This document shows, in pieces, positions 44,829-52,878 of a DNA stretch of 64,000 nucleotides (its first letter is position 1; each line of letters opens with the position of its first letter). Made by a program: the position numbers and the translations under genes. The stretch spans positions 310,001 through 374,000 of the forward strand of contig JACRHT010000017.1 of NCBI GenBank assembly GCA_016217545.1. The letters run 5' to 3'. The DNA comes from Opitutia bacterium (lineage in GTDB: Bacteria > Verrucomicrobiota > Verrucomicrobiia > Opitutales > Opitutaceae). The notes beneath the pieces are model-generated. The model ran no database searches, had not been told where the DNA came from, and was given only the letters and a program-made list of their open reading frames with translations.

Positions 44829-46568
44829 TCACGGCGGCAGCGGCGCGTCGATCGTGCGCAACGAATAGTCCGGCAGCGTGCCCGGCGGCGTCCAAGTCGA
44901 CGATGGCGTCAGGATGATGTCGTCCACCGCGACGCCGGAGCGATTCATCCAGAGGTTGAACGTGTGCAATCCCGCGGTCGTCACGGTCACGGACGCATAC
45001 GGCGCGACGTTGCCCTGGCCGCGCACCCAGCGCCACGAGGTGGGCACGTCGGAACTGAGTTTCTGCGACGAAGCCGTGCCATCGAGGCCGAACCAGACTC
45101 CCGTCGACGTCGTGCCATTTTTCAGGCGAACCCAAACGTAATACGTTCCCGTCTGCGCGAAGTTCACGCGAAAATCCATCCGCGGCGCATTGGCGGCGCT
45201 CTTCGAGACATCGTCCGCGGGCAGCGCGCGCACGGCGCCACGGCCGAGCGCATTCGCCACCGACAAATAGCTCCAGTCGTGTGCCGGTCCCGCAACGGCA
45301 GCGCCGTAACTGACGGCCTCGATGCGCACGAGTCCGGTGGTGTCGGGCTGCCACACCATGAGCTGGCCGCTCACGGCCTGCGCGCCGACGGTGGTGTAGA
45401 GCGCGGTGACGTCGGTGTTGCCGACGATCTTTCGGCCGGGCTGCCCGGCCGTGTAGCCCCAGCGCGTCCACGGCAGATCAGCGCGTTCGGCGACCTCGAT
45501 CAAGTCGCGCTCGTAGCCGAGTTGATCGTCGGCCCGGATATCGGCGCCGAACTGGTCGAGATAGAGCGGCACGGCATTGCGCGCCGAGAAATCCACCGCC
45601 CACTGCAGATACCAAGCGAGGAAATTCTGGCACAGCATCAGGGGAAACTTGGTCGGCTCCTTCCGGCGCAGGTTGAAGACCTTCTCGGTGTCGCGTGGCA
45701 GCACGAGGTCGTTGCCCGCGTCGTCCTTGTCGCCAAGCTGGAGCGTGATCAGGGGCGTGAAATCCGTCTGCGTGGCCTGCGGGTAGGTCGCATTACCCGG
45801 CGGCACGCCGTCTGGAGCGCTGCCATCCTGAATCCACGGCTTGGGCATCAGCACGTTCACCTCGTAGATCAAGCGACCGTGGTAGGAGGCGAGGGCCGTG
45901 TAGTAGCCATCGTAACGGAATTGCATCGTGTCGTAGTTGAAATCGGTTCCGACGAAAAACGGCGTCCAGGTATCGCCCGCGCCGCCACTCGCGACCGGCG
46001 CGCTGATTTGGTCCATCAGCGCCTTTTGGAAGGTGGTCAACACGCTCCACGGCTCCGAATCGAACGCGCTCGCGCTCGGCTCGGCGAGCAGTCCGTAGCC
46101 CGCGACGTAGTCCGTGTCCTTGTAGAGTGCGGCCAGATAGACCCAGGTTTTCTGGAAGGCCAGGTAGGTCGTGCCCGTCGGGCTGTAGAGGTCGCGCAGC
46201 TTGGACGTCGGATCGTCCACCCGCATCTCGAGGACGAACCAGATGCCCGCGCCGGAGAGCGCCTGCACCCAGTCGTCGATCTGGTCGAGGTAAGTCTGCT
46301 TCAAGCCGGAAGCGTGGCCCGAATCGCGCGTGTCGTCGTTCCATTCGATCGGCAGTCGCGCGAAGTTCATCTTGAGGTTGTTTTTCAAGTCCGCGGCCTC
46401 CGTGACGGTCGCGCCCTTCAAATTACCGCCGCGCAACTGGATCACGCGACCGGCGTCGTCGAGGATGATGCGGTCGACGATGGACAATCGTTTCGGCGTG
46501 GCGCTCGCGGTGGTGACAAGAGCAGCCAGCAACATTCCCCGCACGAGACGGACAAAAGCAGTTTTCAT
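44829..46568 (-). CDS. Exported GH5-like protein with altered active site and C-terminal CBM-like domain
   Basis: From ATG 46568 the product has 579 residues: signal peptide (1-23), then a GH5-type TIM barrel with IQLRGGNLKG, FARLPIEW (the conserved Arg71), YVAGYGLLAEPSA (Glu163 where GH5 has the acid/base of 'NEP', but the Asn is Ala), LIYEVNVLMPKPW (Asn238 where GH5 has His) and LYLDQFGAD (Gln339 where GH5 has the nucleophile Glu of 'GEFG'). The C-terminal about 110 residues (YYVWVRLKNGTTSTGVWFGLD, HTFNLWMNRSGVAVDDIIL) resemble the beta-sandwich carbohydrate-binding domain seen at the end of GH115 proteins. It may bind rather than cut glycans. Paralogue of the 47322-49307 protein. Confidence 0.75.
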   Translation of the reverse strand: MKTAFVRLVRGMLLAALVTTASATPKRLSIVDRIILDDAGRVIQLRGGNLKGATVTEAADLKNNLKMNFARLPIEWNDDTRDSGHASGLKQTYLDQIDDWVQALSGAGIWFVLEMRVDDPTSKLRDLYSPTGTTYLAFQKTWVYLAALYKDTDYVAGYGLLAEPSASAFDSEPWSVLTTFQKALMDQISAPVASGGAGDTWTPFFVGTDFNYDTMQFRYDGYYTALASYHGRLIYEVNVLMPKPWIQDGSAPDGVPPGNATYPQATQTDFTPLITLQLGDKDDAGNDLVLPRDTEKVFNLRRKEPTKFPLMLCQNFLAWYLQWAVDFSARNAVPLYLDQFGADIRADDQLGYERDLIEVAERADLPWTRWGYTAGQPGRKIVGNTDVTALYTTVGAQAVSGQLMVWQPDTTGLVRIEAVSYGAAVAGPAHDWSYLSVANALGRGAVRALPADDVSKSAANAPRMDFRVNFAQTGTYYVWVRLKNGTTSTGVWFGLDGTASSQKLSSDVPTSWRWVRGQGNVAPYASVTVTTAGLHTFNLWMNRSGVAVDDIILTPSSTWTPPGTLPDYSLRTIDAPLPP

Positions 46569-46585
46569 GGGAAGGAGAAACAGGC

Positions 46586-46631
46586 GGCACCCCGGAAAAT
46601 CCCGGTCGCGGGGGTGCCAGCCGCGACCGGG
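46586..46631 (-). promoter_or_regulatory. Two interlocking hairpins (possible pseudoknot) before the GH5-like gene
   Basis: In the 76-bp gap between DUF1573 and the GH5-like gene, arm pairs GGCACCCC/GGGGTGCC (46586-46593, 46611-46618) and CCCGGTCGCG/CGCGACCGGG (46601-46610, 46622-46631) are perfect and interlocked: the 3' arm of one lies in the loop of the other. In RNA they would be either alternative stems or an H-type pseudoknot, about 20 bases upstream of the start codon. Confidence 0.5.
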
Positions 46632-46644
46632 AAGGGACAACCCA

Positions 46645-47325
46645 TCAACGCACGAAGAGCGCCGTGCGGAAACGGTGCGCGCGTCCGCTCGGGACGTTCG
46701 TGTGGACGGTGAGCATCGCCTGCGCCGGACGCATGGCCGCCGGCGGGGTGATCGTAATCAGGTAGCGTTGCGGATCGCCGGTGAGCGGCCGCAATTCCGC
46801 GGTGAACAACCCGGCCGGTTCGCAGCTCACGCCCGTCGGCCGCAGGGTTTCACCGGGCGCGACGGTCACTTCGACCGCTTGCGCGGTTGGTTCCGTGCCG
46901 CGCCGCCAGGTGAGCAGGCGCGGCTCCACCACCATCCGCTCGGGAATAGTGACGTCGAGCGTCAGCAACGTCGACGCGGCGCCGACGGCGTCGGTGTCGA
47001 CGTGGACGGTCTTGCGTTGGTGCCCGGTGAGATCGGCGTAGTGCAGCTCGACCATCACGACGCCGGACTCGCCCGGCGCGTAGGTGCGCCGCGTGAGCTC
47101 GACCGCCGTGCACGCGCAAGCGGCGCGCACGGCTTTGATCGTGACCGGCGACGTGCCGTCGTTGCGGAACGGAAACTCCAGCGCGAGCGAAGTAGCGTCC
47201 GGATCGGCGGTCACGTGCCGCTCGGTGGCGGTGAAGGCCAGCTGGCCGCGCGCGCTCGCCGCCGCGAGTAAACCGGCGAGCAGCGCACCGCGAGCGAAGC
47301 GATGAAGAAGGAGGCGCGTTTTCAC
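46645..47325 (-). CDS. Exported DUF1573-domain protein, GTG start
   Basis: The 226-residue protein starts with GTG at 47325, overlapping the stop of the upstream GH5-like gene (GTGA). A signal peptide (about residues 1-28, LLAAASARGQ) is followed by an Ig-like DUF1573 domain: LEFPFRNDGTSPVTIKAVRAACACTAV with its conserved Cys-x-Cys, and YAPGESGVVMVELHY. A second beta domain makes up the C-terminal half. DUF1573 proteins are periplasmic or surface beta-sandwich proteins of unknown function. Here the gene is sealed between two GH5-like paralogues, one of them translationally coupled, so it probably forms a complex with them or presents them. Confidence 0.78.
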   Translation of the reverse strand: MKTRLLLHRFARGALLAGLLAAASARGQLAFTATERHVTADPDATSLALEFPFRNDGTSPVTIKAVRAACACTAVELTRRTYAPGESGVVMVELHYADLTGHQRKTVHVDTDAVGAASTLLTLDVTIPERMVVEPRLLTWRRGTEPTAQAVEVTVAPGETLRPTGVSCEPAGLFTAELRPLTGDPQRYLITITPPAAMRPAQAMLTVHTNVPSGRAHRFRTALFVR

Positions 47326-49307
47326 GGCACCGCCGGCAATTCGATCTGGCGCGCGGAGTAGCCCGGCAACGCAGTGGTGTTCGGATTGTAGCTCGAATCC
47401 GTCGTCAACAGCACCTCATCCACGGAGACGTTGGATTTGCGCATCCAGATATTCAGGGTGTGGAAGCCGCTCGACGGCACACTGACCGAGGCGACGGTCG
47501 TATTCTTCGTGTTCACCCACGACCACGCACTCGGGTTCGCCGAAGCGAGTTCGCCAGCGGTGCCGTTGTCGAGGGCATACCAGATGCCGTTCGATGAAGT
47601 GCCGTCCTTCATCCGCACCCACACGCGGAAAGTCTTCGGGTAAGTGAGCGTGGCCGGGAACTTCACGCGGAAATCCAGCCGCGGCGAAGTGGCGTCGGCC
47701 GGCGTCGTGCCGCCGGCGCCGACCGGCTTGGCGTGCAAGGCGGCCGAATCGATCGCGTTGGTTTCATCGTAGAGTTGCCAGCGGAAGTTATCCGGGATGG
47801 CCGCGATCTGTCGGCTCAGGTGCTCCGCACGGATGCGAGCGACGCCGGTGCCGCTCGAGTCGACGGCGGCATGCGCGAGCACCTCGCCGCCGTCGATCGC
47901 CGTGCCGATGTCCTCGTAGTAGTCTTCGACGTCGGGGTTGCCGTAGATTTTGCGCGAGCTCGATCCGGCGTTGTAGCCCCAGCGCGTCCAGCCGAGGCCG
48001 AATTTCTCCGCGGTCTCGAGCAGATCCTTTTCATAGCTCAACTGCCCGTTCGCCTCCGTCGCCGCGCCGAACTGATCGAGCACGAAGGGGACCTTGTTCG
48101 CCGCCATGAATTGCGTCGCGTAGTGTTGGAGATACCACTCGAAGAACGCGCGATTGAGCAGGCCGGGGATCATCTCCCCGTTGGCATCGACGCGATGCGC
48201 ATTGAACAGCTTTTCCAGTTCCCAGTCTGCGGGGCCGCCGGCGATGGGCGCGATGAGATCGTCATAGTTGGCGAGGGGCGTTTGCGGATAGGTATACTGG
48301 GTGCCGGTGGGACTGCCGGGAATCGTCTTGGCGCCGTAACAGTCGTCCCACACGGGTTCAGGATCGATCGGTATCGCGGTCGTAGTATCGCTCCAACCGT
48401 GCTGAATCCAGGGCTTGGGCATGAGCACGTTCACCTCGTAGATGCAGCGTTCCGGGTAGGCGGCGATCAAAGCGTCGTAATCCGCGTAGCGGAACTGGAG
48501 CGTGTCGTAGTTGAAATCCGTGCCGACGAAAAATGGCGTCCAAGTGTCGCCGGAGCCGTTCGTCGGGTCGCTGATGTGGTTCATCACCGCGAGCTGGAAA
48601 GTCGTGAGTGTGGTCACCGGTTCCGCCGGCGGCGTGTCAGAGGTGCCGAGGCGGCTCGCACTCGGCTCCGCGAGGATACCGTAGCCGGCGATGTAGTCGG
48701 TGTTCTTGAAGGCGTCCGCGATCGCTTTCCAGAAGGCGAGGAACTTCTCGTGCCGTAGCGAAGTGGTGTCGTAGAAATGCCCGTCGCTCTCGTTCGGCTT
48801 GGCCTGTTCGGCATTGGCGTCGCAATCGTTCGCACGCGCCTCGAGATAGACCCAGAGGCCCTGCGCGGTGAGCGCGTTGACCCAGATCTGGGTGAGTTCG
48901 ACGATGTCAGGCACGCTGTTCGGCGTCGCGGTGCGGATAAGTAGTCCCGAGCCGTCGAGCGAGTAGGTGTAAAGATCGACGAGGTCGCCGTTGCGATCGA
49001 GCGTGCGGTCGTCATGGCTCGGGTGGTCCTTGGGAAAGTATTTGAACTCCACCGGCAGCCGCACGCAGTTCATGTGATACCGGTTCTTGATTTCATCCGC
49101 GGCGAAACTGGGCGACAGCGAGCCGTCGTTCGAGTTCACGTTGGCGCCGCGCAGGACGATCGGGCGCTGGAGTTCGTCGTAGATCTGCGTGCCGCGGATC
49201 GTGAGGCGCTTCGGCGTGGCGAAGGCCGCGGCGGTCAGGAGTGAACTCACCAACACAAGGGCGGCGGCGCGTGCCAGGCCGCGAGAGACTATCGCTCGGA
49301 GTTTCAT
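47322..49307 (-). CDS. Exported GH5-like protein with altered active site and C-terminal CBM-like domain
   Basis: From ATG 49307 the product has 661 residues: signal peptide (1-30), GH5-type barrel with IVLRGANVNS, CVRLPVEF (Arg83), YIAGYGILAEPSA (Glu214, preceding Asn replaced by Ala), CIYEVNVLMPKPW (Asn293 at the usual His) and FVLDQFGAA (Gln412 at the usual nucleophile Glu), and a C-terminal CBM-like domain (FRVWVRMKDGTSSNGIWYALD, HTLNIWMRKSNVSVDEVLL). The same three active-site changes occur in the paralogue at 44829, so they are not random decay. The gene follows a sulfatase gene by 135 bp and overlaps the DUF1573 start. Confidence 0.75.
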   Translation of the reverse strand: MKLRAIVSRGLARAAALVLVSSLLTAAAFATPKRLTIRGTQIYDELQRPIVLRGANVNSNDGSLSPSFAADEIKNRYHMNCVRLPVEFKYFPKDHPSHDDRTLDRNGDLVDLYTYSLDGSGLLIRTATPNSVPDIVELTQIWVNALTAQGLWVYLEARANDCDANAEQAKPNESDGHFYDTTSLRHEKFLAFWKAIADAFKNTDYIAGYGILAEPSASRLGTSDTPPAEPVTTLTTFQLAVMNHISDPTNGSGDTWTPFFVGTDFNYDTLQFRYADYDALIAAYPERCIYEVNVLMPKPWIQHGWSDTTTAIPIDPEPVWDDCYGAKTIPGSPTGTQYTYPQTPLANYDDLIAPIAGGPADWELEKLFNAHRVDANGEMIPGLLNRAFFEWYLQHYATQFMAANKVPFVLDQFGAATEANGQLSYEKDLLETAEKFGLGWTRWGYNAGSSSRKIYGNPDVEDYYEDIGTAIDGGEVLAHAAVDSSGTGVARIRAEHLSRQIAAIPDNFRWQLYDETNAIDSAALHAKPVGAGGTTPADATSPRLDFRVKFPATLTYPKTFRVWVRMKDGTSSNGIWYALDNGTAGELASANPSAWSWVNTKNTTVASVSVPSSGFHTLNIWMRKSNVSVDEVLLTTDSSYNPNTTALPGYSARQIELPAVP

Positions 49308-49335
49308 TGGGGAACGAGGGTGGAGGGTATCAGCC

Positions 49336-49361
49336 CTTCGCCGCGGAGACTCCGGGCGAAG
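49336..49361 (-). terminator. Hairpin between sulfatase and GH5-like genes
   Basis: CTTCGCC (49336-49342) pairs with GGCGAAG (49355-49361), and an inner GGAG/CTCC can extend the stem. It lies in the leader of the GH5-like gene, after the sulfatase stop. No clear U-tract. Confidence 0.4.
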
Positions 49362-49442
49362 TGCGCGCAACCTATCCCATCCGCGTCGCGCGCGCATTGT
49401 GAACGCGCGCCTTTCCCCTGCGAACCTGCGGCAGTCCGTCGT

Positions 49443-50828
49443 TCACAACGCCACGCGGAGACGATGGCGGAAACTGTCGCCGCGCTCCGTCAGCCACGCC
49501 GCGAGACGCCGCCGCAAGGCGCTCGCGCCCGCGTCGGACGGATTCACCACGGGAGTCAGCTGGAACGGATCACGCTCGAGATCGTAGAGCAGCTCGCGGT
49601 AGCCGCCGCGCCGCTCGTCGGCGTCGGCCACGAACAATTGTCGCGGCGTCCGGAGCGCGCGCCAGCCGAGGTCGTCGCGCGTGCCGCTCTGCTCCAGCAC
49701 GCGCCGGCGCGGCGCGAAGAAACACAGCCCGGCCTCCTCCGGTCCGGCGAACGCCGGATCGCGCAGGCAGCGCGAGAGCGCGCGACCATCCAGGCCCGCC
49801 GGTGCGCGCACGCGGAGCAGGTCGAGCAGCGTGGGCATCAAGTCGGGGCTGTTGATGAGCGCGTCGGTGCGTGCTCCGGCCGGCAGTTGTCCGGGCCAGC
49901 GCACGAGCAGCGGCACGGCGATCGATTCCTCGTGCCACACGAACTTCTGCATCAGGCCATGCGAACCGAGCATCTCGCCGTGGTCCGAGGTGTAGACGAC
50001 GATCGTGTTGTCAGCCAGGCCCGCGTCCTCGAGGTAATCGAGCAATCGTCCGAACTCCGCGTCGACCGCCGTGCACCCGCCGAAATAGCCCGGCACCGCG
50101 GCCGCGGCGTAGTCGTCGGGCACATTCGCGCGGCGCGGAAGTTTGCGATCGCGATAGGGCGCCTCGAAGCGAGCGGGCGCGTGATATTGGATGTCGCGTC
50201 CCGAGTAGCCGGCTTCCTCCATCATGCGCGCGTAGGCATCGTCGACCGGGAAGTCGGCATAGGGTGTGAAGCCCGCGCCGTGGGTGTTGTGCGGCGCCAC
50301 CCAGGAGAGGAAGAGCGCGAATGGCTGGTCCTTCGGCCGCTCGCGCAGATGGCGCAACGCCACATCGGTCTCATGCGTCGCCTGCCAGCCCGGCCCACGC
50401 ACCACTGGCTCCGGCGATTCTTCCCAATAGCTCAACTCGAAGAGGTTGTGGTTGACGTTGTTCGCGTGCCAAAAATCGAAACCCCGACGGTGGCTGCGCG
50501 GGACGAACTGCGAGCCGTGGTGCAGATGCCATTTGCCGATGTAGGCGGTGTGGTAGCCGGCATCGCGAAGCGCGTCGCCGATCGTCGGCACCGCCGGGGA
50601 GAGCACATCGTCATTCGCCAGCACGCCGCAACCGTGCGGGAAGCGTCCGGTGAGCATGCAGGCGCGGTTCGGCGTGCACACTGGACAGGTGGCCACCGCC
50701 TGCGTCGCCAGCACCCCTTGCCGTGCGAACGCATCGAGATTCGGCGTCAGCACCGGATCTTCACCCATGCAGCCGACCGCGTGACGCCGCTGCTGGTCGG
50801 AGAAGACGAAGACGAGATTGGGCTGCAT
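49443..50828 (-). CDS. Cytosolic Cys-type sulfatase (S1 family)
   Basis: The ATG at 50828 gives 461 residues starting QPNLVFVFSDQQRRHAVGC, directly at the S1 core and without a signal peptide. The FGly site is CTPNR (Cys51), preceded by CPV. Other markers are YIGKWHLHHG, SWVAPHNTHG, YTSDHGEMLGSHGL and a C-terminal LLYDLERDPFQLTPVVN. Like the sulfatase at 41125 it belongs to the 'SDQQR' group and is probably cytosolic, acting on imported sugars. It is divergent from the exported sulfatase at 50983, with a 154-bp shared promoter spacer. Confidence 0.9.
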   Translation of the reverse strand: MQPNLVFVFSDQQRRHAVGCMGEDPVLTPNLDAFARQGVLATQAVATCPVCTPNRACMLTGRFPHGCGVLANDDVLSPAVPTIGDALRDAGYHTAYIGKWHLHHGSQFVPRSHRRGFDFWHANNVNHNLFELSYWEESPEPVVRGPGWQATHETDVALRHLRERPKDQPFALFLSWVAPHNTHGAGFTPYADFPVDDAYARMMEEAGYSGRDIQYHAPARFEAPYRDRKLPRRANVPDDYAAAAVPGYFGGCTAVDAEFGRLLDYLEDAGLADNTIVVYTSDHGEMLGSHGLMQKFVWHEESIAVPLLVRWPGQLPAGARTDALINSPDLMPTLLDLLRVRAPAGLDGRALSRCLRDPAFAGPEEAGLCFFAPRRRVLEQSGTRDDLGWRALRTPRQLFVADADERRGGYRELLYDLERDPFQLTPVVNPSDAGASALRRRLAAWLTERGDSFRHRLRVAL

Positions 50829-50982
50829 CGGCGCAATCCTAGCAGACACCCGCACTTCGGACATTGAGAACGCGACGGCTTCGTCTGAAATCCTTTGCCC
50901 TCGGACGCTTTCGACAAAGCATCTCAGAACGAAGCCGGGCTCACTCCTTGGCCGTCACCTCCACTGCCCCTATGCTGCCCCG

Positions 50983-52878
50983 ATGAGGAAAGCTACCCTG
51001 CCCCTGCTGCGCGCATCCGTGGGTGCCGCCTTGTTCGCCGCCGCCCCGCACGTGTCCTTCGCCGCCGACGCGGTGGCGGCGCGTCCCAACATCATCGTCA
51101 TCCAGACTGACGATCAGGGCTTCGACGACATGGGGTTTCGCCACCCGTGGGGCCAGGGCCCCCGGACGCCGACCTTCGACGCCCTCGCCGCGCGCAGCGT
51201 CCGCTTCGAGAATTTCTACGTGGCGCCGCTCTGCTCGCCGACACGCTCGATGCTCCTGACCGGCCGGCATCACCTGCGCACCGGCGTCTGGGGCGTGCAC
51301 GCCGGACAGGATTTTCTTTCGCTCGATGAAACCACCGTGGCCCAGCCGCTGCGCGCCGCCGGCTATCGCACGGGATTCATGGGCAAATGGCACGTGGGCA
51401 AGACCACTGGCTATTTTCCGTGGGAACGCGGATTCGAGGAGGCGACGATGGCACGCCTCTACGTCTACAAGGACAATCCAATGATGCGGAACGGCCATCC
51501 ATTGCCCACCGAGGGTTGGACCGAGGAACGACTCGCCGACATGGCCGTCGACTTCATCGACCGCGCTGGCGACCGGCCGTTCTTCCTCTACTACTGCCCG
51601 ATCACGTGTCACGGCGGCGTGGGCGGTCCGCGCGAAATCAGCGACGGCGCAGCGAACGCCGGCTTCCACGCGCCGCCGGAATTCATCGAGGCGTATCAGC
51701 AAGCCGGAGTGAGCACGGAACTCGCCCGGCTCTACGGCAGCCTCACGTTCCTCGACACCCAGCTCGCACGCCTTTTCGCCGAACTTGAAAAGCGTGGCCT
51801 CGCGAAAAACACGCTCGTGTTCGTCCTCGGCGACAACGGCCCGACGCACCAGACGCTCAACGAGGAGGAATGGCAGCGGCGCAACCCGAGCGGCCTGCGC
51901 GGCGCCAAGACCCGCGTCGACGAGAACGGCGTGCGCAGTTTCCTCTTCGTGACGCAACCGGGGCACCTCGCGTCGCGCGTCGTGCAAGACGTCGCCACGG
52001 TCGCCGATCTTTATCCGACCATCCTCGCCGCCGCCGGCGTCGCACTCCCGCGCGGCCAAAAAACGCTCGATGGCTTCGACCTGCGCCCGCTCCTCGAGCG
52101 GGGCCAATGGGAGCACGCCGATCGCGCTTGGTGCCAGATCGAGGTGCTGAACAGCGCCGGCCTCGAAGTCGGCAAACTGCCGCGCGTCGACACCGCCGGA
52201 CTGACCGTGCGCCCGCAACCGCTGCTCACGCTCGGCGACGCCGCGAACTCCATCGCCACCGTGTTCTCCGTGCGCCGGGGCAATCTCAAACTCACCAAGG
52301 GCTCGCTCTACGACGTCAGCACGCCGGACGGACGGCGCGAACGCACCGCGTTGGAAAATCCCGCGGTCAAGGCCGAGTTCGACACGATCTTCGCCGGCTG
52401 GTGGAGCGGCATCGTCGCGCAGCCGCCATCGTTCCAGAAACCCGTGCTCGTGCTGCCGGCAAGCGTGCCGGCCGACGATCCCGGCGTCGCCGCGATCGCG
52501 ACCGGCTTCTACGCCTACCTCGCCGTCGCCGCGCAGGGCCAGTCGGTGCGCGTGGAGAACCACGCCGTGCTCGGTCTCGGCAATCCCGGCGATCGCCTGA
52601 CCTTCCGCGTCGCTCCGGGCGCGAGCACGCGCTACCGCGCGTCACTGCGTTTCCGCGGCAAAATGCCCGCGGAGTCTGCGACTCTGCGACTGCACCTCGA
52701 AGGCGGCGCCACGGTCGAAGCGGCCACCCGCGACAACGATCTCGAGTTTCCGCCGCTCGACCTCCCCACAGCCTCCCCCGCGCAGCCCCGGCTCCTGTTT
52801 CTTGAAGTCGCCGGCGCCGGCGCCGTGAAACTCCCGGCGCTGACCGAGCTCCGCCTCACGCCCGTCGGCGGCTCATGA
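50983..52878 (+). CDS. Exported Cys-type sulfatase with extra C-terminal beta domain
   Basis: The ATG at 50983 gives 631 residues with a signal peptide (1-28, ending SFAA). The core starts NIIVIQTDDQGFDDMGFRHPWG, of the arylsulfatase-A style. The FGly site is CSPTR (Cys84), followed by MLLTGRHHLRTGVW, FMGKWHVGK, and FVLGDNGPTHQT in the metal-binding position. After about residue 450 an additional beta-rich region of about 180 residues follows that is not part of the usual catalytic domain. It acts in the periplasm or outside on a sulfated glycan. Its stop overlaps the symporter start (ATGA). Confidence 0.9.
   Translation: MRKATLPLLRASVGAALFAAAPHVSFAADAVAARPNIIVIQTDDQGFDDMGFRHPWGQGPRTPTFDALAARSVRFENFYVAPLCSPTRSMLLTGRHHLRTGVWGVHAGQDFLSLDETTVAQPLRAAGYRTGFMGKWHVGKTTGYFPWERGFEEATMARLYVYKDNPMMRNGHPLPTEGWTEERLADMAVDFIDRAGDRPFFLYYCPITCHGGVGGPREISDGAANAGFHAPPEFIEAYQQAGVSTELARLYGSLTFLDTQLARLFAELEKRGLAKNTLVFVLGDNGPTHQTLNEEEWQRRNPSGLRGAKTRVDENGVRSFLFVTQPGHLASRVVQDVATVADLYPTILAAAGVALPRGQKTLDGFDLRPLLERGQWEHADRAWCQIEVLNSAGLEVGKLPRVDTAGLTVRPQPLLTLGDAANSIATVFSVRRGNLKLTKGSLYDVSTPDGRRERTALENPAVKAEFDTIFAGWWSGIVAQPPSFQKPVLVLPASVPADDPGVAAIATGFYAYLAVAAQGQSVRVENHAVLGLGNPGDRLTFRVAPGASTRYRASLRFRGKMPAESATLRLHLEGGATVEAATRDNDLEFPPLDLPTASPAQPRLLFLEVAGAGAVKLPALTELRLTPVGGS

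Noticed and set aside
49320-50867. Plus-strand open frame of about 515 codons over the sulfatase at 49443-50828
   Set aside because: No motif; the opposite strand shows a complete S1 sulfatase.
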